Of a DNA stretch of 64,000 bases, positions 39,088 through 49,519 are shown one piece after another; the stretch's first letter is position 1; the number at the start of each line of letters is the position of its first letter. A model generated the notes under the pieces. The model was not told where the DNA came from, searched no databases, and saw nothing but the letters and a program-made list of their open reading frames with translations. The stretch is from assembly GCF_013201625.1 (NCBI RefSeq), contig NZ_CP053839.1, forward strand, positions 1,674,001 to 1,738,000, given 5' to 3'. The stretch comes from Aliarcobacter lanthieri (GTDB lineage Bacteria > Campylobacterota > Campylobacteria > Campylobacterales > Arcobacteraceae). A program made the translations under genes and the position numbers.

Positions 39088-39436
39088 TTGCCTGATAAAT
39101 ATATCGCTATATTTATCAATTTGTTTTGATAATATTCTTTGGCTACTATCTTATTAAATATATTCTATTTAATAATTTAGTTGTGTTCTATCTATAGTTA
39201 TATAATAAATTAAATCTATTCTAATTTATCACAAATTATTGATATGAAATTTTTTTTATTTAAAATTAAATATTACTATTTAATCTTACGAAAAAATTTT
39301 AAAGACTTTAACATTATATTTTTAAATATCGTACTATTTTAATAACTATTGTTATCTTTTTAGTGTTCTTTAGGATAAATCCTAATATAAATCTTATCTG
39401 CTATAAAACTTATATTAGAATTTCTTTAAATATATA
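39088..39436 (-). other. tRNA-Ala to 23S spacer
   Basis: A 349-base A/T-rich spacer with no gene. It contains the upstream arm of the 23S processing stem (39302-39317). No boxA as clear as the one at 41509 is seen. Confidence 0.6.
39302..39317 (-). repeat. 23S processing stem, upstream arm
   Basis: Exact 16-base complement of 36081-36096. It lies about 215 bases before mature 23S, so the stem is joined to the mature RNA by long single-stranded or folded flanks. Confidence 0.75.
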
Positions 39437-39512
39437 TGGTGGAGAATAGCGGGATCGAACCGCTGACCTCCTGCGTGCAAAGCAGGCGCTCTCCCAGCTG
39501 AGCTAATTCCCC
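39437..39512 (-). tRNA. tRNA-Ala (UGC)
   Basis: 76 bases, 5' GGGGAATTAGCTC through encoded 3' CCA. The anticodon loop reads TTTGCAC with anticodon TGC, and the T arm is GCGGTTCGATCCCGC. It lies in the 16S-23S spacer after tRNA-Ile. Confidence 0.97.
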
Positions 39513-39531
39513 AACAAAGATTATCTTATTA

Positions 39532-39608
39532 TGGTGGGCCTATCAGGACTTGAACCTGAGACCTCACGATTATCAGTCGAGCGCTCTAGCCAGCTGAGCT
39601 ATAGGCCC
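39532..39608 (-). tRNA. tRNA-Ile (GAU)
   Basis: 77 bases, 5' GGGCCTATAGCTC through encoded 3' CCA, anticodon loop CTGATAA with anticodon GAT. It is the first tRNA of the 16S-23S spacer, 19 bases ahead of tRNA-Ala, the usual bacterial order. Confidence 0.97.
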
Positions 39609-39631
39609 ATTTACCTATATATTTATTCAAA

Positions 39632-39654
39632 TAATCTTTATAAACCGAATATAT
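39632..39654 (-). repeat. 16S processing stem, downstream arm
   Basis: A 23-base sequence with a perfect complement at 41465-41487 upstream of 16S. In the RNA the pair encloses 16S, the expected substrate of RNase III. Confidence 0.8.
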
Positions 39655-39712
39655 ATTGTTAATTGTTTTTCATTTTTCTATGTATTAAGAAACAAATCTT
39701 AATACATTTCTC

Positions 39713-41232
<1,520 letters not shown>

Positions 41233-41464
41233 TTATCTATATCTAGTCCATATATCTTACTATATAATCTAAACATATCTTTATAGTGTTTGAAACTGAC
41301 ATATTCTATAATTACTCTTAAAATTATATATCTATCTCTAAACATACTCTCTTATTCGTTAGTTACAAAATTATCACTCAAATTATAGACAAGTTCTTAA
41401 TCTATACATCATCTCTGACATACAAACTCTCCACTTGTACATTTTTTTTATTTTTTTAACAATC

Positions 41465-41487
41465 ATATATTCGGTTTATAAAGATTA
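41465..41487 (-). repeat. 16S processing stem, upstream arm
   Basis: The exact 23-base complement of 39632-39654. Its position downstream of tRNA-Asn means that a transcript started ahead of the tRNA carries both arms. Confidence 0.8.
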
Positions 41488-41508
41488 CTTCTCTATCACC
41501 GTCTTAAA

Positions 41509-41519
41509 CTTTAAAGAAC
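41509..41519 (-). promoter_or_regulatory. boxA-like antitermination element
   Basis: GTTCTTTAAAG on the transcribed strand resembles the NusB/NusE boxA consensus (TGCTCTTTAACA) and lies between tRNA-Asn and 16S, where rRNA antitermination sites are expected. The match is partial. Confidence 0.45.
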
Positions 41520-41542
41520 TCAGATTTTTCTAAATCTTAAAA

Positions 41543-41617
41543 TGGCTCCGGCACCTGGGATCGAACCAGGGACCAAATGATTAACAGTCATCTACTCTAC
41601 CGCTGAGCTATGCCGGA
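41543..41617 (-). tRNA. tRNA-Asn (GUU)
   Basis: 75 bases, 5' TCCGGCATAGCTC through encoded 3' CCA, with anticodon GTT in the loop CTGTTAA. It lies upstream of 16S on the same strand, directly behind a consensus promoter, so it is probably the first gene of the rRNA transcript. Confidence 0.96.
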
Positions 41618-41652
41618 TTCTATTTAACTACTTTCAGTCAAATTGGACGGGA

Positions 41653-41681
41653 ATTATAGTGGGTTTTTTTATATTTGTCAA
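41653..41681 (-). promoter_or_regulatory. Consensus sigma70 promoter of the tRNA-Asn/rRNA operon
   Basis: On the leftward strand TTGACA (41681-41676) is followed by exactly 17 bases and TATAAT (41658-41653), a full consensus match. A C/G-rich discriminator (TCCCGTCC) follows, a feature of stringently controlled rRNA promoters. The predicted start is near 41646, about 30 bases before tRNA-Asn. Confidence 0.85.
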
Positions 41682-41703
41682 GAGTATTTCGCTTAATCTA
41701 AAC

Positions 41704-42627
41704 TTAATTGCTGTTTTTCTTGTAAAATTCAATTCCACTACTGTCTACAATACTTATAATATCATCATTCACTAAAGTCTTTAAAATATCTTTTGACTCT
41801 TCATCAAACATATTTTCTATATCTTCATATGTTAAAGGACGTCTTTTTAATGTAGAAATAATATCTTCTTTAGAATATTTTTCTATTTGTTTAGGTCTAT
41901 TCTTATAAACTATATTTATATTTACATCAAAAAATTTATTTGCAACTTTTTGTAAAAAATCAAAATCTACTGGTTTAACTTTATATGCTGGTGGTCTGTC
42001 AATAGTTCCAATATCTACTCTATTTGGATTTATAGCTTTTATAGCTTTATATAATAATTCAAGTTCTTCATCTTTATCATTTAAATCTTTAACAAATAAT
42101 ATTTCAATTACAAAATTATTTTTTGTTATTTTTGAGAACTCTATCATAGAAGGAACTATTTTTTCAATTTCAACACTATTATTTTGTCTATCAAGTTTTT
42201 TAAAACACTTACTACTAATACAATCTAAAGATAATTTAACTGTATCAATTTTTAATAATGTTTCAAAAATATTTTTTTTATAAATTGTACTTCCATTTGA
42301 TAGTATTAAAGTTTTGATTGTTCCTTTAATTTTATTTAATTCATCAACTAATATATCCAATTGTGGATATAAAGTAGGCTCACCATTACAAGTAATTGTT
42401 ATAACATCAATTTTAGGATGTTTTTTCAAACTATTTTTAACTTCAAAAATAATATCTTGTATATTTGGATAAGTATCCATTTCATCAATAGTTTTTGCTG
42501 GTTCAAGTTCACAATATAAACAATCAAAATTACACTGCTTTTTAGAGGGAGATAGGTCAATTCCCAAAGAGATTCCAAATCTTCTTGAGGGAATTGGTCC
42601 AAAAATAATAGAGTTTGAATAAGACAT
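41704..42627 (-). CDS. Radical SAM protein
   Basis: A 307-residue radical SAM enzyme. The iron-sulfur cluster motif is CNFDCLYC near residue 33, preceded by the subfamily opening FGPIPSRRFGISLGIDLSP. TCNGEPTLYPQL carries the SAM-contacting GEP motif. The C-terminal part (residues about 235-300) looks like a winged-helix domain (IISTLKRRPLTYEDIENMF). The substrate is unknown; proteins of this group (COG0731-like) are widespread and uncharacterised. It is 5 bases after hemE at the end of the gyrA unit. The rRNA promoter begins just past its stop. Confidence 0.85.
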   Translation of the reverse strand: MSYSNSIIFGPIPSRRFGISLGIDLSPSKKQCNFDCLYCELEPAKTIDEMDTYPNIQDIIFEVKNSLKKHPKIDVITITCNGEPTLYPQLDILVDELNKIKGTIKTLILSNGSTIYKKNIFETLLKIDTVKLSLDCISSKCFKKLDRQNNSVEIEKIVPSMIEFSKITKNNFVIEILFVKDLNDKDEELELLYKAIKAINPNRVDIGTIDRPPAYKVKPVDFDFLQKVANKFFDVNINIVYKNRPKQIEKYSKEDIISTLKRRPLTYEDIENMFDEESKDILKTLVNDDIISIVDSSGIEFYKKNSN

Positions 42628-42632
42628 TTATA

Positions 42633-43670
42633 CTATTTTTTACTAACTCTTTGGCATTCTTTAACAAAGTGAATAGCATTTTCTACTGGTACATCAGGTA
42701 AAATACCATGTCCTAAGTTAAATATATGTCTTTCTCCTTGCATAATACTTTGGATAGATTCAACACATTTTGTAGTTTCAGTTTTTGAATATAGTCTACA
42801 AGGCTCCATATTTCCTTGAAGCACATATTTATCTCCTAACTTTTCTTTTGCTAATGCCATTGGAGTTCCCCAATCTACACCAAATACATCAAATTTTCCA
42901 TAAACTAGCCCTCTTTCAATAAAAGCAGCAATACCTTTTGGAAACATAATTACTGGAATATGTGGGTATTTTTCTTTTAAATATTCTGCAATCTCAACCA
43001 TATACTTCCATGAAAACTCATCATATCTACTAGGTTCTATTGCTGCTGCCCAAGAATCAAAGATCTGAACAACATCAGCACCTGCTAAAATTTGTTTTTC
43101 TAAATATAATTTAATAATATCAGTAAGTTTTCTTAAAATTTTATGTAAAAAATCTGGATTAGAATACATAATTTTTTTACATAAATTATATGTTTTTGTT
43201 CCTTGTCCTTCTATCATATATGTAGCTAATGTCCAAGGGGCTCCTGTAAAACCAATAAGTGCTTTATCCTCTGGTAATTGCTCTTTTAAAAGTTTAATTG
43301 TTTCATAAACATAAGTTAGTTTAGAAGCTGCTTCATCTGCACCAATTAATTTATCCAAATCTAATTCATTTTTAATTGGTTCTTTAAATATAGGACCTTC
43401 ACCTTTTACAAAATCTAAATGCATTCCCATTTCATTTGGAATAACTAGAATATCACTAAATAAAATAGCTGCATCAACTCCTACAATATCAAGAGGTTGA
43501 ATTGTAACTTCAGCAGCTAGTTGTGGATTATGACAAAGATTTAAAAAATTACCTGCTTTTGCTCTTACTTCCATATATTCTTTTAAATATCTTCCTGCTT
43601 GTCTCATCATCCAAACTGGAGTATATGGTGTTGGTTTTCCAAAACATGCATCTACAAAAATTTTTGACAT
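42633..43670 (-). CDS. hemE: Uroporphyrinogen decarboxylase
   Basis: HemE removes four carboxyl groups from uroporphyrinogen III to give coproporphyrinogen III in heme synthesis. The 345-residue protein has the N-terminal signature [12 protein letters not shown] and the [16 protein letters not shown] signature, with [10 protein letters not shown] between. Length and start are normal. It lies 11 bases after the YqhA-type gene in the gyrA-led unit. Confidence 0.97.
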   Translation of the reverse strand: MSKIFVDACFGKPTPYTPVWMMRQAGRYLKEYMEVRAKAGNFLNLCHNPQLAAEVTIQPLDIVGVDAAILFSDILVIPNEMGMHLDFVKGEGPIFKEPIKNELDLDKLIGADEAASKLTYVYETIKLLKEQLPEDKALIGFTGAPWTLATYMIEGQGTKTYNLCKKIMYSNPDFLHKILRKLTDIIKLYLEKQILAGADVVQIFDSWAAAIEPSRYDEFSWKYMVEIAEYLKEKYPHIPVIMFPKGIAAFIERGLVYGKFDVFGVDWGTPMALAKEKLGDKYVLQGNMEPCRLYSKTETTKCVESIQSIMQGERHIFNLGHGILPDVPVENAIHFVKECQRVSKK

Positions 43671-43681
43671 TCTTTTCCTTT

Positions 43682-44194
43682 TTATTTTTTTCCAACTTTA
43701 CCTGTAAAGTAAAGTCCTACTGCTAAAGCAACTATTGCCAAAGCAAAATATAGTAATTCTAAAGGAGTTTTATACTCTGTATGTAAAACTCTTTGAAAAT
43801 AATTTACAACCAAAACCATAATAATTACTTTCGCAATTTTATCTTTTAATTGATCTAATGAACTAATATTTAATATAGAATTACAATCTTCTGGGCTACA
43901 TGCTGCATCAATTTTTGATATAAATAACTCATAGATACCAAAAGCAAAAATCAATAGTACAACTGCAATCAAATATAAATCAACTGCTCCAATAATCCCA
44001 GCAACAATATCTTCATGAAAATGTTCTGGATGATTCCCTTCGAAAAAAGTTGTAACTACAAATTTAGCTACATTGATAATATCAATGCTAGCAACTATAA
44101 ATAAAATCACTGCTCCCATAAATCCAAAAATCACAGAAAGGATTACAATAAATCTACTTTTCCATAAACCATTTTCTATAATCTTTTCAAGCAT
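43682..44194 (-). CDS. YqhA-family inner-membrane protein
   Basis: A 170-residue integral membrane protein with four hydrophobic helices (about 14-40, 67-93, 120-135 and 145-165), matching the YqhA/UPF0114 family in length and in the [21 protein letters not shown]-like second helix (here [20 protein letters not shown]). Function of the family is unknown. It sits between asd and hemE with gaps of only 3 and 11 bases. Confidence 0.82.
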   Translation of the reverse strand: MLEKIIENGLWKSRFIVILSVIFGFMGAVILFIVASIDIINVAKFVVTTFFEGNHPEHFHEDIVAGIIGAVDLYLIAVVLLIFAFGIYELFISKIDAACSPEDCNSILNISSLDQLKDKIAKVIIMVLVVNYFQRVLHTEYKTPLELLYFALAIVALAVGLYFTGKVGKK

Positions 44195-44197
44195 TTT

Positions 44198-45235
44198 TTA
44201 TATATCGCTTTCTAACTCAATCCATTTCAAACCAATTCTAACTGCATTTGTAGCAGCACCTACTCTTACTTGATCTGCAACATTAAAATAATGAACAATA
44301 TTTGGAGAATAAACATCTTTTCTAATTCTTCCAATATATGTAAAATCTGTATCTGTTGAAATTATAGGCATTGGATATTTTTTATTTTCTAAATCATCAA
44401 TAACTTTTACATTTTCAAAATTTTCTAAAGCACTTCTAACTTCATCAACATTTACATCAATACCTTCTCTAAATGTAACTGTTAAAGATTCACTATGTGA
44501 TCTTAAAACTGGAACTCTTACACAAGTAGCTGCAACTTCAAAATTTTTATGCATAATTTTTTGAGTTTCATTTACCATTTTCATCTCTTCTTTTGTAAAT
44601 CCATTATCCATTGCAACATCGATTTGTGGAATTACATTTAAAGCAATTTGATGAGCAAAAGCTTTTATTTCAGTTTCTTCAAGTCTAAAAGCAAAGAAAT
44701 CTTGCATTTGTTTTACCAACTCTTCCATTCCAGATTTTCCAGCACCAGAAACAGCTTGATATGTAGAAACATCAACTCTTTTTATTCCATAAAGATCATC
44801 AAGTGGTTTTAAACTTTGTACCATTTGTATTGTTGAACAATTTGGATTTGCAATAATTCCTGTTTCTCTCCAAAATCTTATATCTTCAGGATTTACTTCT
44901 GGAACTACTAATGGTACTTTTGGATCCATTCTAAAATGGCTAGTATTATCAATTACTACTGCACCAGCTTCAACTGCAAATTTTGCAAATTTTTCTGAAA
45001 TAGAACCACCAGCACAAAAAAAAGCAATTTCAACTTCTTGCTCTTCAAAAACTGATTCAGTAAGTTCTAAAACTGTAATTTCTTTATTTTTAAACTCAAC
45101 TTTTGATCCAGCACTTCGTGAACTTGCTAATGGAACTAATTTATTTATAGGAAAATTTAACTCTTCCATAACTCTAAAAACTTCTTCTCCAACTGCTCCT
45201 GTAGCTCCAACTACTGCAACATTAAATTTTCTCAT
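44198..45235 (-). CDS. asd: Aspartate-semialdehyde dehydrogenase
   Basis: Asd reduces aspartyl phosphate to aspartate semialdehyde, the branch point to lysine, diaminopimelate, threonine and methionine, and also the co-substrate of carboxynorspermidine synthase (32692). The 345-residue protein has the NADP site VAVVGATGAVGEEV, the catalytic Cys in NPNCSTIQMV, and the substrate His region FAHQIALNVIPQID. It is 6 bases after gyrA. Confidence 0.97.
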   Translation of the reverse strand: MRKFNVAVVGATGAVGEEVFRVMEELNFPINKLVPLASSRSAGSKVEFKNKEITVLELTESVFEEQEVEIAFFCAGGSISEKFAKFAVEAGAVVIDNTSHFRMDPKVPLVVPEVNPEDIRFWRETGIIANPNCSTIQMVQSLKPLDDLYGIKRVDVSTYQAVSGAGKSGMEELVKQMQDFFAFRLEETEIKAFAHQIALNVIPQIDVAMDNGFTKEEMKMVNETQKIMHKNFEVAATCVRVPVLRSHSESLTVTFREGIDVNVDEVRSALENFENVKVIDDLENKKYPMPIISTDTDFTYIGRIRKDVYSPNIVHYFNVADQVRVGAATNAVRIGLKWIELESDI

Positions 45236-45241
45236 TTTATA

Positions 45242-47932
45242 TTATTCCTCATTAATATCATTATTTAAATCTAATAAACTTGTTGTATCATCATTATTTG
45301 ACTCAATGATTTCACCATCTTCGTTATATCTAATAACATTCCCATTTTCATCTAATTCTATTTCTTCATCTTCTTTTGGGCATTTTGCTATAGAAACAAC
45401 TTTATCGTCTTTATCAACATTTACAATTATTACACCACTTGTATTTCTACCAGCTTTTCTAATTGTATTCATATCAACTCTAATCATTTTTCCAATTGAA
45501 GTTAAAAGCATTAAATCTTGAGTATCATCAACTAAAACTTCTCCAACAACATTTCCAGTTTTTGCAGATAGTTTCATAGCAATAACTCCAGAACCAGCTC
45601 TATTTGTCAATCTATACTCTTCAACCGTTGTTCGCTTTCCAATACCTTTTTCTGAAACTGTTAAAATCTCTTGTTCTTCGCTTTCTATTACATCTGCATC
45701 AACAACAAAGTCTGTATCAATTTTAAACTTAATTCCTCTTACCCCTCTAGTAGTTCTACCTTGAGGTTTTACTCCAATATATTGTTCTTTTCCATCTTCT
45801 TCTAAGATTGGATTACCATCTGCATCTAAAATTGGGTTACCATTTTCATCTTCTTTTGGCTCTCTTACTAAAATTGGGTTACCATTTTCATCTCTTTTTG
45901 GTTCCCAAATAAAGAATCTAATAACCTGCCCAAGAGCAGTAAATATCATAAAATATTTTGACTCTGGAAGTGTAATTTGAGCTGTTACAATTTCATCATC
46001 ATCATCAAGAACAATCGCTCTTACACCGTTACTTCTAATATTACTAAATTCATTTAATGCTGTTCTTTTTACAACCCCATTTTTAGTAAAGAATGCTAAA
46101 GATTTTGCTTCATCAAAATCACTAGTTGGAATAATTGCCATAATTTTTTCATCAGGTCTTAAGTTGATCAAGTTTACAACAGCTTTTCCTTTTGCAATTC
46201 TACTACCTTCTGGTATTCTATAAACTTTCAACCAATATAATTGCCCCATATTTGTAACAAACATAAGTGTATCATGAGTATTACTTACAAAGAATCTTTC
46301 AATAAAATCATCATCATGAGTAGTAACTGCAACTTTACCTTTTCCACCTCTTTTTTGTTTTTCATAAGATTTTATAGGTACTCTTTTTACATATCCATTA
46401 TGAGTTATTGTTACAACCATTGGTTCATTTGGAATTAAATCTTCAATATCTATTTCATCATAAGAATCTTCAATTTCTGTTCTTCTTGGAGTTGAAAACT
46501 TTTCTTTAATTTCTGTTAGTTCTTCTCTTATAATTTCATTTAACTTATCTTCACTTCTTAATATAGCCTCTAATTCAGCTATTAAAATCATCAATTCTTG
46601 ATACTCAGCTTCTAATTTATCTCTTTGAAGTCCAGTTAATCTTCCTAATCTCATATCTAAGATAGCTTGAGACTGAATATGACTTAAATCAAATCTTACT
46701 TCCAATTTTTCTTTTGCATCTGCATCATTTGAACTTGATCTTATTATTTTTACAACTTCATCAATATTATCAACTGCAATTTTTAGACCTTCTAAAATAT
46801 GTGCTCTTGCTTTTGCTTTTTCTAAATCAAAAATTGTTCTTCTTATAATTACAGTTTTTCTATGAGATAAAAAGATATTTAAAATCTCTGGAAGACTAAA
46901 TACTTTTGGTTCTTTATTATAAACTGCAAGTAAGATAATACCAAATGTTGTTTCCATAGGAGTTGATTTATAAAGGTTATTTAATACAATCTCAGCCATA
47001 GCATCTTTTTTAAGCTCAATTACTACTCTAATACCTTCTCTATCTGATTCATCTCTAACTTCAGAAATTCCATCTATTTGTTTATCTTTTGCTAAATTAG
47101 CAATAAGTTCAATTAATCTTGCTTTGTTTACTTGATATGGCAATTCATCAATTACAATAATCTCTTTTTTAGCTCTTGTTTCAATATGATGCTTTGCTCT
47201 AATTCTTACTCTTCCACGACCAGTATTATAAGCATCTATTATTCCTCGTCTTCCAAAAATTGTTCCACCTGTTGGAAAATCTGGACCTTGAATAAATTCC
47301 ATTAAATCACTAGCTTCTGCTTCTGGATTATCAATTAAATGTAAAATTGCATCAAGCAATTCACCAAGATTATGAGGTGGAATTTTTGTAGCCATACCAA
47401 CTGCAATTCCTTCACTTCCATTTAACAATAAAGTGGGAACTCTAGTAGGTAAAACTGATGGTTCTTTCATAGTATCATCATAATTTGGTACAAAATTAAC
47501 TGTATCTTTATCAAGATCTCTTAATACTTCTTCAGCAATTCTAGTCATTCTAGCTTCTGTATATCTCATAGCAGCTGCATTATCACCATCAACTGAACCA
47601 AAGTTTCCTTGTCCATCAACTAATGGAGCCCTCATAGAGAAATTCTGAGCCATTCTAACAAGTGCATCGTAAACTGAGCTATCTCCATGTGGATGATATT
47701 TTCCGATAACATCTCCAACAATTCTTGCTGATTTTTTATATGCAGCTTTACTTGTAACATTTAAATCATGCATTGCATAAAGTATTCTTCTATGAACTGG
47801 CTTCAATCCATCTTTTGCATCAGGTAATGCCCGTCCAATAATAACACTCATAGAATAGTCTAAATATGAAGCTTTTACAGAATCTTCGATATTTATATTT
47901 ATAATATCTTGATTTTCAAAAAGGTTTTCCAT
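45242..47932 (-). CDS. gyrA: DNA gyrase subunit A
   Basis: GyrA cuts and rejoins DNA to introduce negative supercoils with GyrB. The 896-residue protein has the winged-helix region with catalytic Tyr124 ([11 protein letters not shown]). The quinolone-determining segment is [17 protein letters not shown] with Ser85 and Asp89 (E. coli Ser83 and Asp87), so no classical resistance change. The beta-pinwheel C-terminal domain carries the GyrA box QKRGGKG. Residues about 677-717 form an unusual acidic insertion made of repeated DENGNPIL units between two pinwheel strands. The C-terminal tail is very acidic. It is the first gene of a unit reaching the radical SAM gene. Confidence 0.97.
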   Translation of the reverse strand: MENLFENQDIININIEDSVKASYLDYSMSVIIGRALPDAKDGLKPVHRRILYAMHDLNVTSKAAYKKSARIVGDVIGKYHPHGDSSVYDALVRMAQNFSMRAPLVDGQGNFGSVDGDNAAAMRYTEARMTRIAEEVLRDLDKDTVNFVPNYDDTMKEPSVLPTRVPTLLLNGSEGIAVGMATKIPPHNLGELLDAILHLIDNPEAEASDLMEFIQGPDFPTGGTIFGRRGIIDAYNTGRGRVRIRAKHHIETRAKKEIIVIDELPYQVNKARLIELIANLAKDKQIDGISEVRDESDREGIRVVIELKKDAMAEIVLNNLYKSTPMETTFGIILLAVYNKEPKVFSLPEILNIFLSHRKTVIIRRTIFDLEKAKARAHILEGLKIAVDNIDEVVKIIRSSSNDADAKEKLEVRFDLSHIQSQAILDMRLGRLTGLQRDKLEAEYQELMILIAELEAILRSEDKLNEIIREELTEIKEKFSTPRRTEIEDSYDEIDIEDLIPNEPMVVTITHNGYVKRVPIKSYEKQKRGGKGKVAVTTHDDDFIERFFVSNTHDTLMFVTNMGQLYWLKVYRIPEGSRIAKGKAVVNLINLRPDEKIMAIIPTSDFDEAKSLAFFTKNGVVKRTALNEFSNIRSNGVRAIVLDDDDEIVTAQITLPESKYFMIFTALGQVIRFFIWEPKRDENGNPILVREPKEDENGNPILDADGNPILEEDGKEQYIGVKPQGRTTRGVRGIKFKIDTDFVVDADVIESEEQEILTVSEKGIGKRTTVEEYRLTNRAGSGVIAMKLSAKTGNVVGEVLVDDTQDLMLLTSIGKMIRVDMNTIRKAGRNTSGVIIVNVDKDDKVVSIAKCPKEDEEIELDENGNVIRYNEDGEIIESNNDDTTSLLDLNNDINEE
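45803..45894 (-). repeat. Short tandem repeats inside gyrA
   Basis: A 25-base word (TAAAATTGGGTTACC then ATTTTCATCT on the + strand) occurs at 45827 and again 42 bases later at 45869. A diverged copy starts at 45803, 24 bases before the first. All steps are multiples of three, so the repeats add GNPIL units without breaking the frame. Slippage could change the copy number. Confidence 0.8.
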
Positions 47933-48012
47933 TTTTAAAGCCCTTTATAATAAAAATTGTAATGATTTTACCTAAAATATACTTAAGTTTGAGTTTAATA
48001 AAAAATTATAAA

Positions 48013-48047
48013 AAAAAGGGTTAGAAGCATTGCTTCTAACCCTTTTT
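48013..48047 (-). terminator. Strong intrinsic terminator after the YdcH-like gene
   Basis: A perfect 17-base palindrome arm on each side (48013-48029 and 48031-48047) with G/C-rich middle, ending in runs of A on the left and T on the right, so it works in both directions. It separates the YdcH-like gene from gyrA. Confidence 0.85.
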
Positions 48048-48067
48048 AAACTAGAAATAATAAAACT

Positions 48068-48283
48068 TTATTTTTCAGCTTTATACTTTACTATCATAGA
48101 ATAAATTTCATCTTTAAGTCTTAATTTTTCTTTCTTTTTTGTCTCAATTGTAAATTGATCTGCATGAGTGTTTTCTAAATTTGTAATTTCATGATCTAAA
48201 TCATTATGTTTATCAAAAACTCTAGCAAAGTGTGTATCTTTTTGTCTTAATTCAGCTATTGCATCTCTATGTTCGTGAAGCAT
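48068..48283 (-). CDS. YdcH/DUF465-family small coiled-coil protein
   Basis: A 71-residue, highly charged, all-helical protein. The segment FARVFDKHNDLDHEITNLE and the C-terminal KKEKLRLKDEIYSMI match the DUF465 (YdcH) family, small antiparallel coiled-coil proteins of unknown function. A good terminator follows it. It stands alone between argJ and gyrA with its own likely promoter in the 54 bases upstream. Confidence 0.8.
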   Translation of the reverse strand: MLHEHRDAIAELRQKDTHFARVFDKHNDLDHEITNLENTHADQFTIETKKKEKLRLKDEIYSMIVKYKAEK

Positions 48284-48337
48284 TATCTATCCTTGTTAAA
48301 TTTGATTTTCTGGATTATAATAAAATTGTTCTTAAAA

Positions 48338-49519
48338 TTAACTTCTATAATCTGCATTTATCTCTACATATTTGTAACCCAAATCACACCCATAAGCAGT
48401 AAATTTACCATCACCTAAACCTATATCACAAATAATTTTATATTTATCTTTTTTTAATACATCAAAAGCTTTTGACTCTATTTCTGCATTAAAACAAATC
48501 TCACCTTTATTAAAAACTACTACATCATTATATGATATAACTAATTTCTCATCATCACAATCAATTTGTGAAGCACCAATAGTTGATGCAATTCTTCCAA
48601 AATTTGGGTCTTCACCAAATAATGCAGTTTTAACCAAAAGGGAATTTGATAATGCTTTGGCTGCAATTTCTGCTTGATTATCATTTTTTGCATTTATTAC
48701 TTCAAAAGCTGCAACTTTTTTAGCACCTTCACCATCAGCAACCATTAGCATTGCCATATCATGCATTACAAGTCGTAAAACTTCTTTGAAAGCTTCTTTA
48801 TCATATGCATTTGATTTACCATTTGCTAAAACCATAACAGTATCATTTGTAGAAGTATCTCCATCTACTGAAATTGCATTAAAAGTTGTATGAGAATTTA
48901 TATCTAAAGCTTCTTTTATATCTTTATATGGAGCATTTGCATCTGTACAAATAAAACAAAGCATTGTTGCGAGATTTGGATTTATCATTCCTGCACCCTT
49001 TGCAACAGCACCAATTTTAAATGAATTTCCATTTTCAAGTTTTACTTCATAAAGACAAGTTTTAGGATATGCATCTGTTGTCATAATAGCTTTGCTCAGG
49101 TTCTCCCCATTTTTAGAATTTAAATCAAATTTCTTAGCTCCAGAAACTAATTTCTCAAGAGGAAGTCTATTCCCTATAACTCCTGTACTACTCATAATTG
49201 GATTTACGAAATCAGAACCTAATTGTGAGAATAAATGATTTATATCTTCAATACCTTTTCTTCCAGTTAAAGCATTTGCATTTTTTGAGTTTATTAAAAC
49301 AAAGTTTGTTTTAAAATCTTCACCATATTGTAAAAAATGTTTTAATGGAGCTGCTTGAAATTTGTTGTTAGTAAATAGTGCTGCAACAGTACAAGGCTCT
49401 TTTGTATATATAAAGCCTAAATCATTATTCCCATTTGGTTTAAGTCCAGCGTGAATTCCATCACAATAAAATCCATCAATTTGATCTATATAACCTTTTA
49501 TTGGTAAAATTGTAAACAT
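48338..49519 (-). CDS. argJ: Bifunctional ornithine acetyltransferase / N-acetylglutamate synthase
   Basis: ArgJ transfers the acetyl group of N-acetylornithine to glutamate, recycling it in arginine synthesis. The 393-residue precursor has the self-cleavage and nucleophile site in KGAGMINPNLATML (Thr of ATML), so it should split into two chains. SVDGDTSTNDTV is also as expected. It overlaps the end of the potassium-channel gene upstream by one base; the pairing looks incidental. Confidence 0.95.
   Translation of the reverse strand: MFTILPIKGYIDQIDGFYCDGIHAGLKPNGNNDLGFIYTKEPCTVAALFTNNKFQAAPLKHFLQYGEDFKTNFVLINSKNANALTGRKGIEDINHLFSQLGSDFVNPIMSSTGVIGNRLPLEKLVSGAKKFDLNSKNGENLSKAIMTTDAYPKTCLYEVKLENGNSFKIGAVAKGAGMINPNLATMLCFICTDANAPYKDIKEALDINSHTTFNAISVDGDTSTNDTVMVLANGKSNAYDKEAFKEVLRLVMHDMAMLMVADGEGAKKVAAFEVINAKNDNQAEIAAKALSNSLLVKTALFGEDPNFGRIASTIGASQIDCDDEKLVISYNDVVVFNKGEICFNAEIESKAFDVLKKDKYKIICDIGLGDGKFTAYGCDLGYKYVEINADYRS

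Larger units (their letters stand above)
41233..41542 (-). other. tRNA-Asn to 16S leader
   Basis: A 310-base A/T-rich leader with no ORF. It holds a boxA-like element (41509-41519) and the upstream arm of the 16S processing stem (41465-41487). A TATAAT at 41387-41382 has no fitting -35 and is probably chance. Confidence 0.6.

Noticed and set aside
41382-41387. TATAAT box as a second 16S promoter
   Set aside because: No -35 at the right distance in A/T-rich sequence; the consensus promoter upstream of tRNA-Asn and the processing arm explain transcription.
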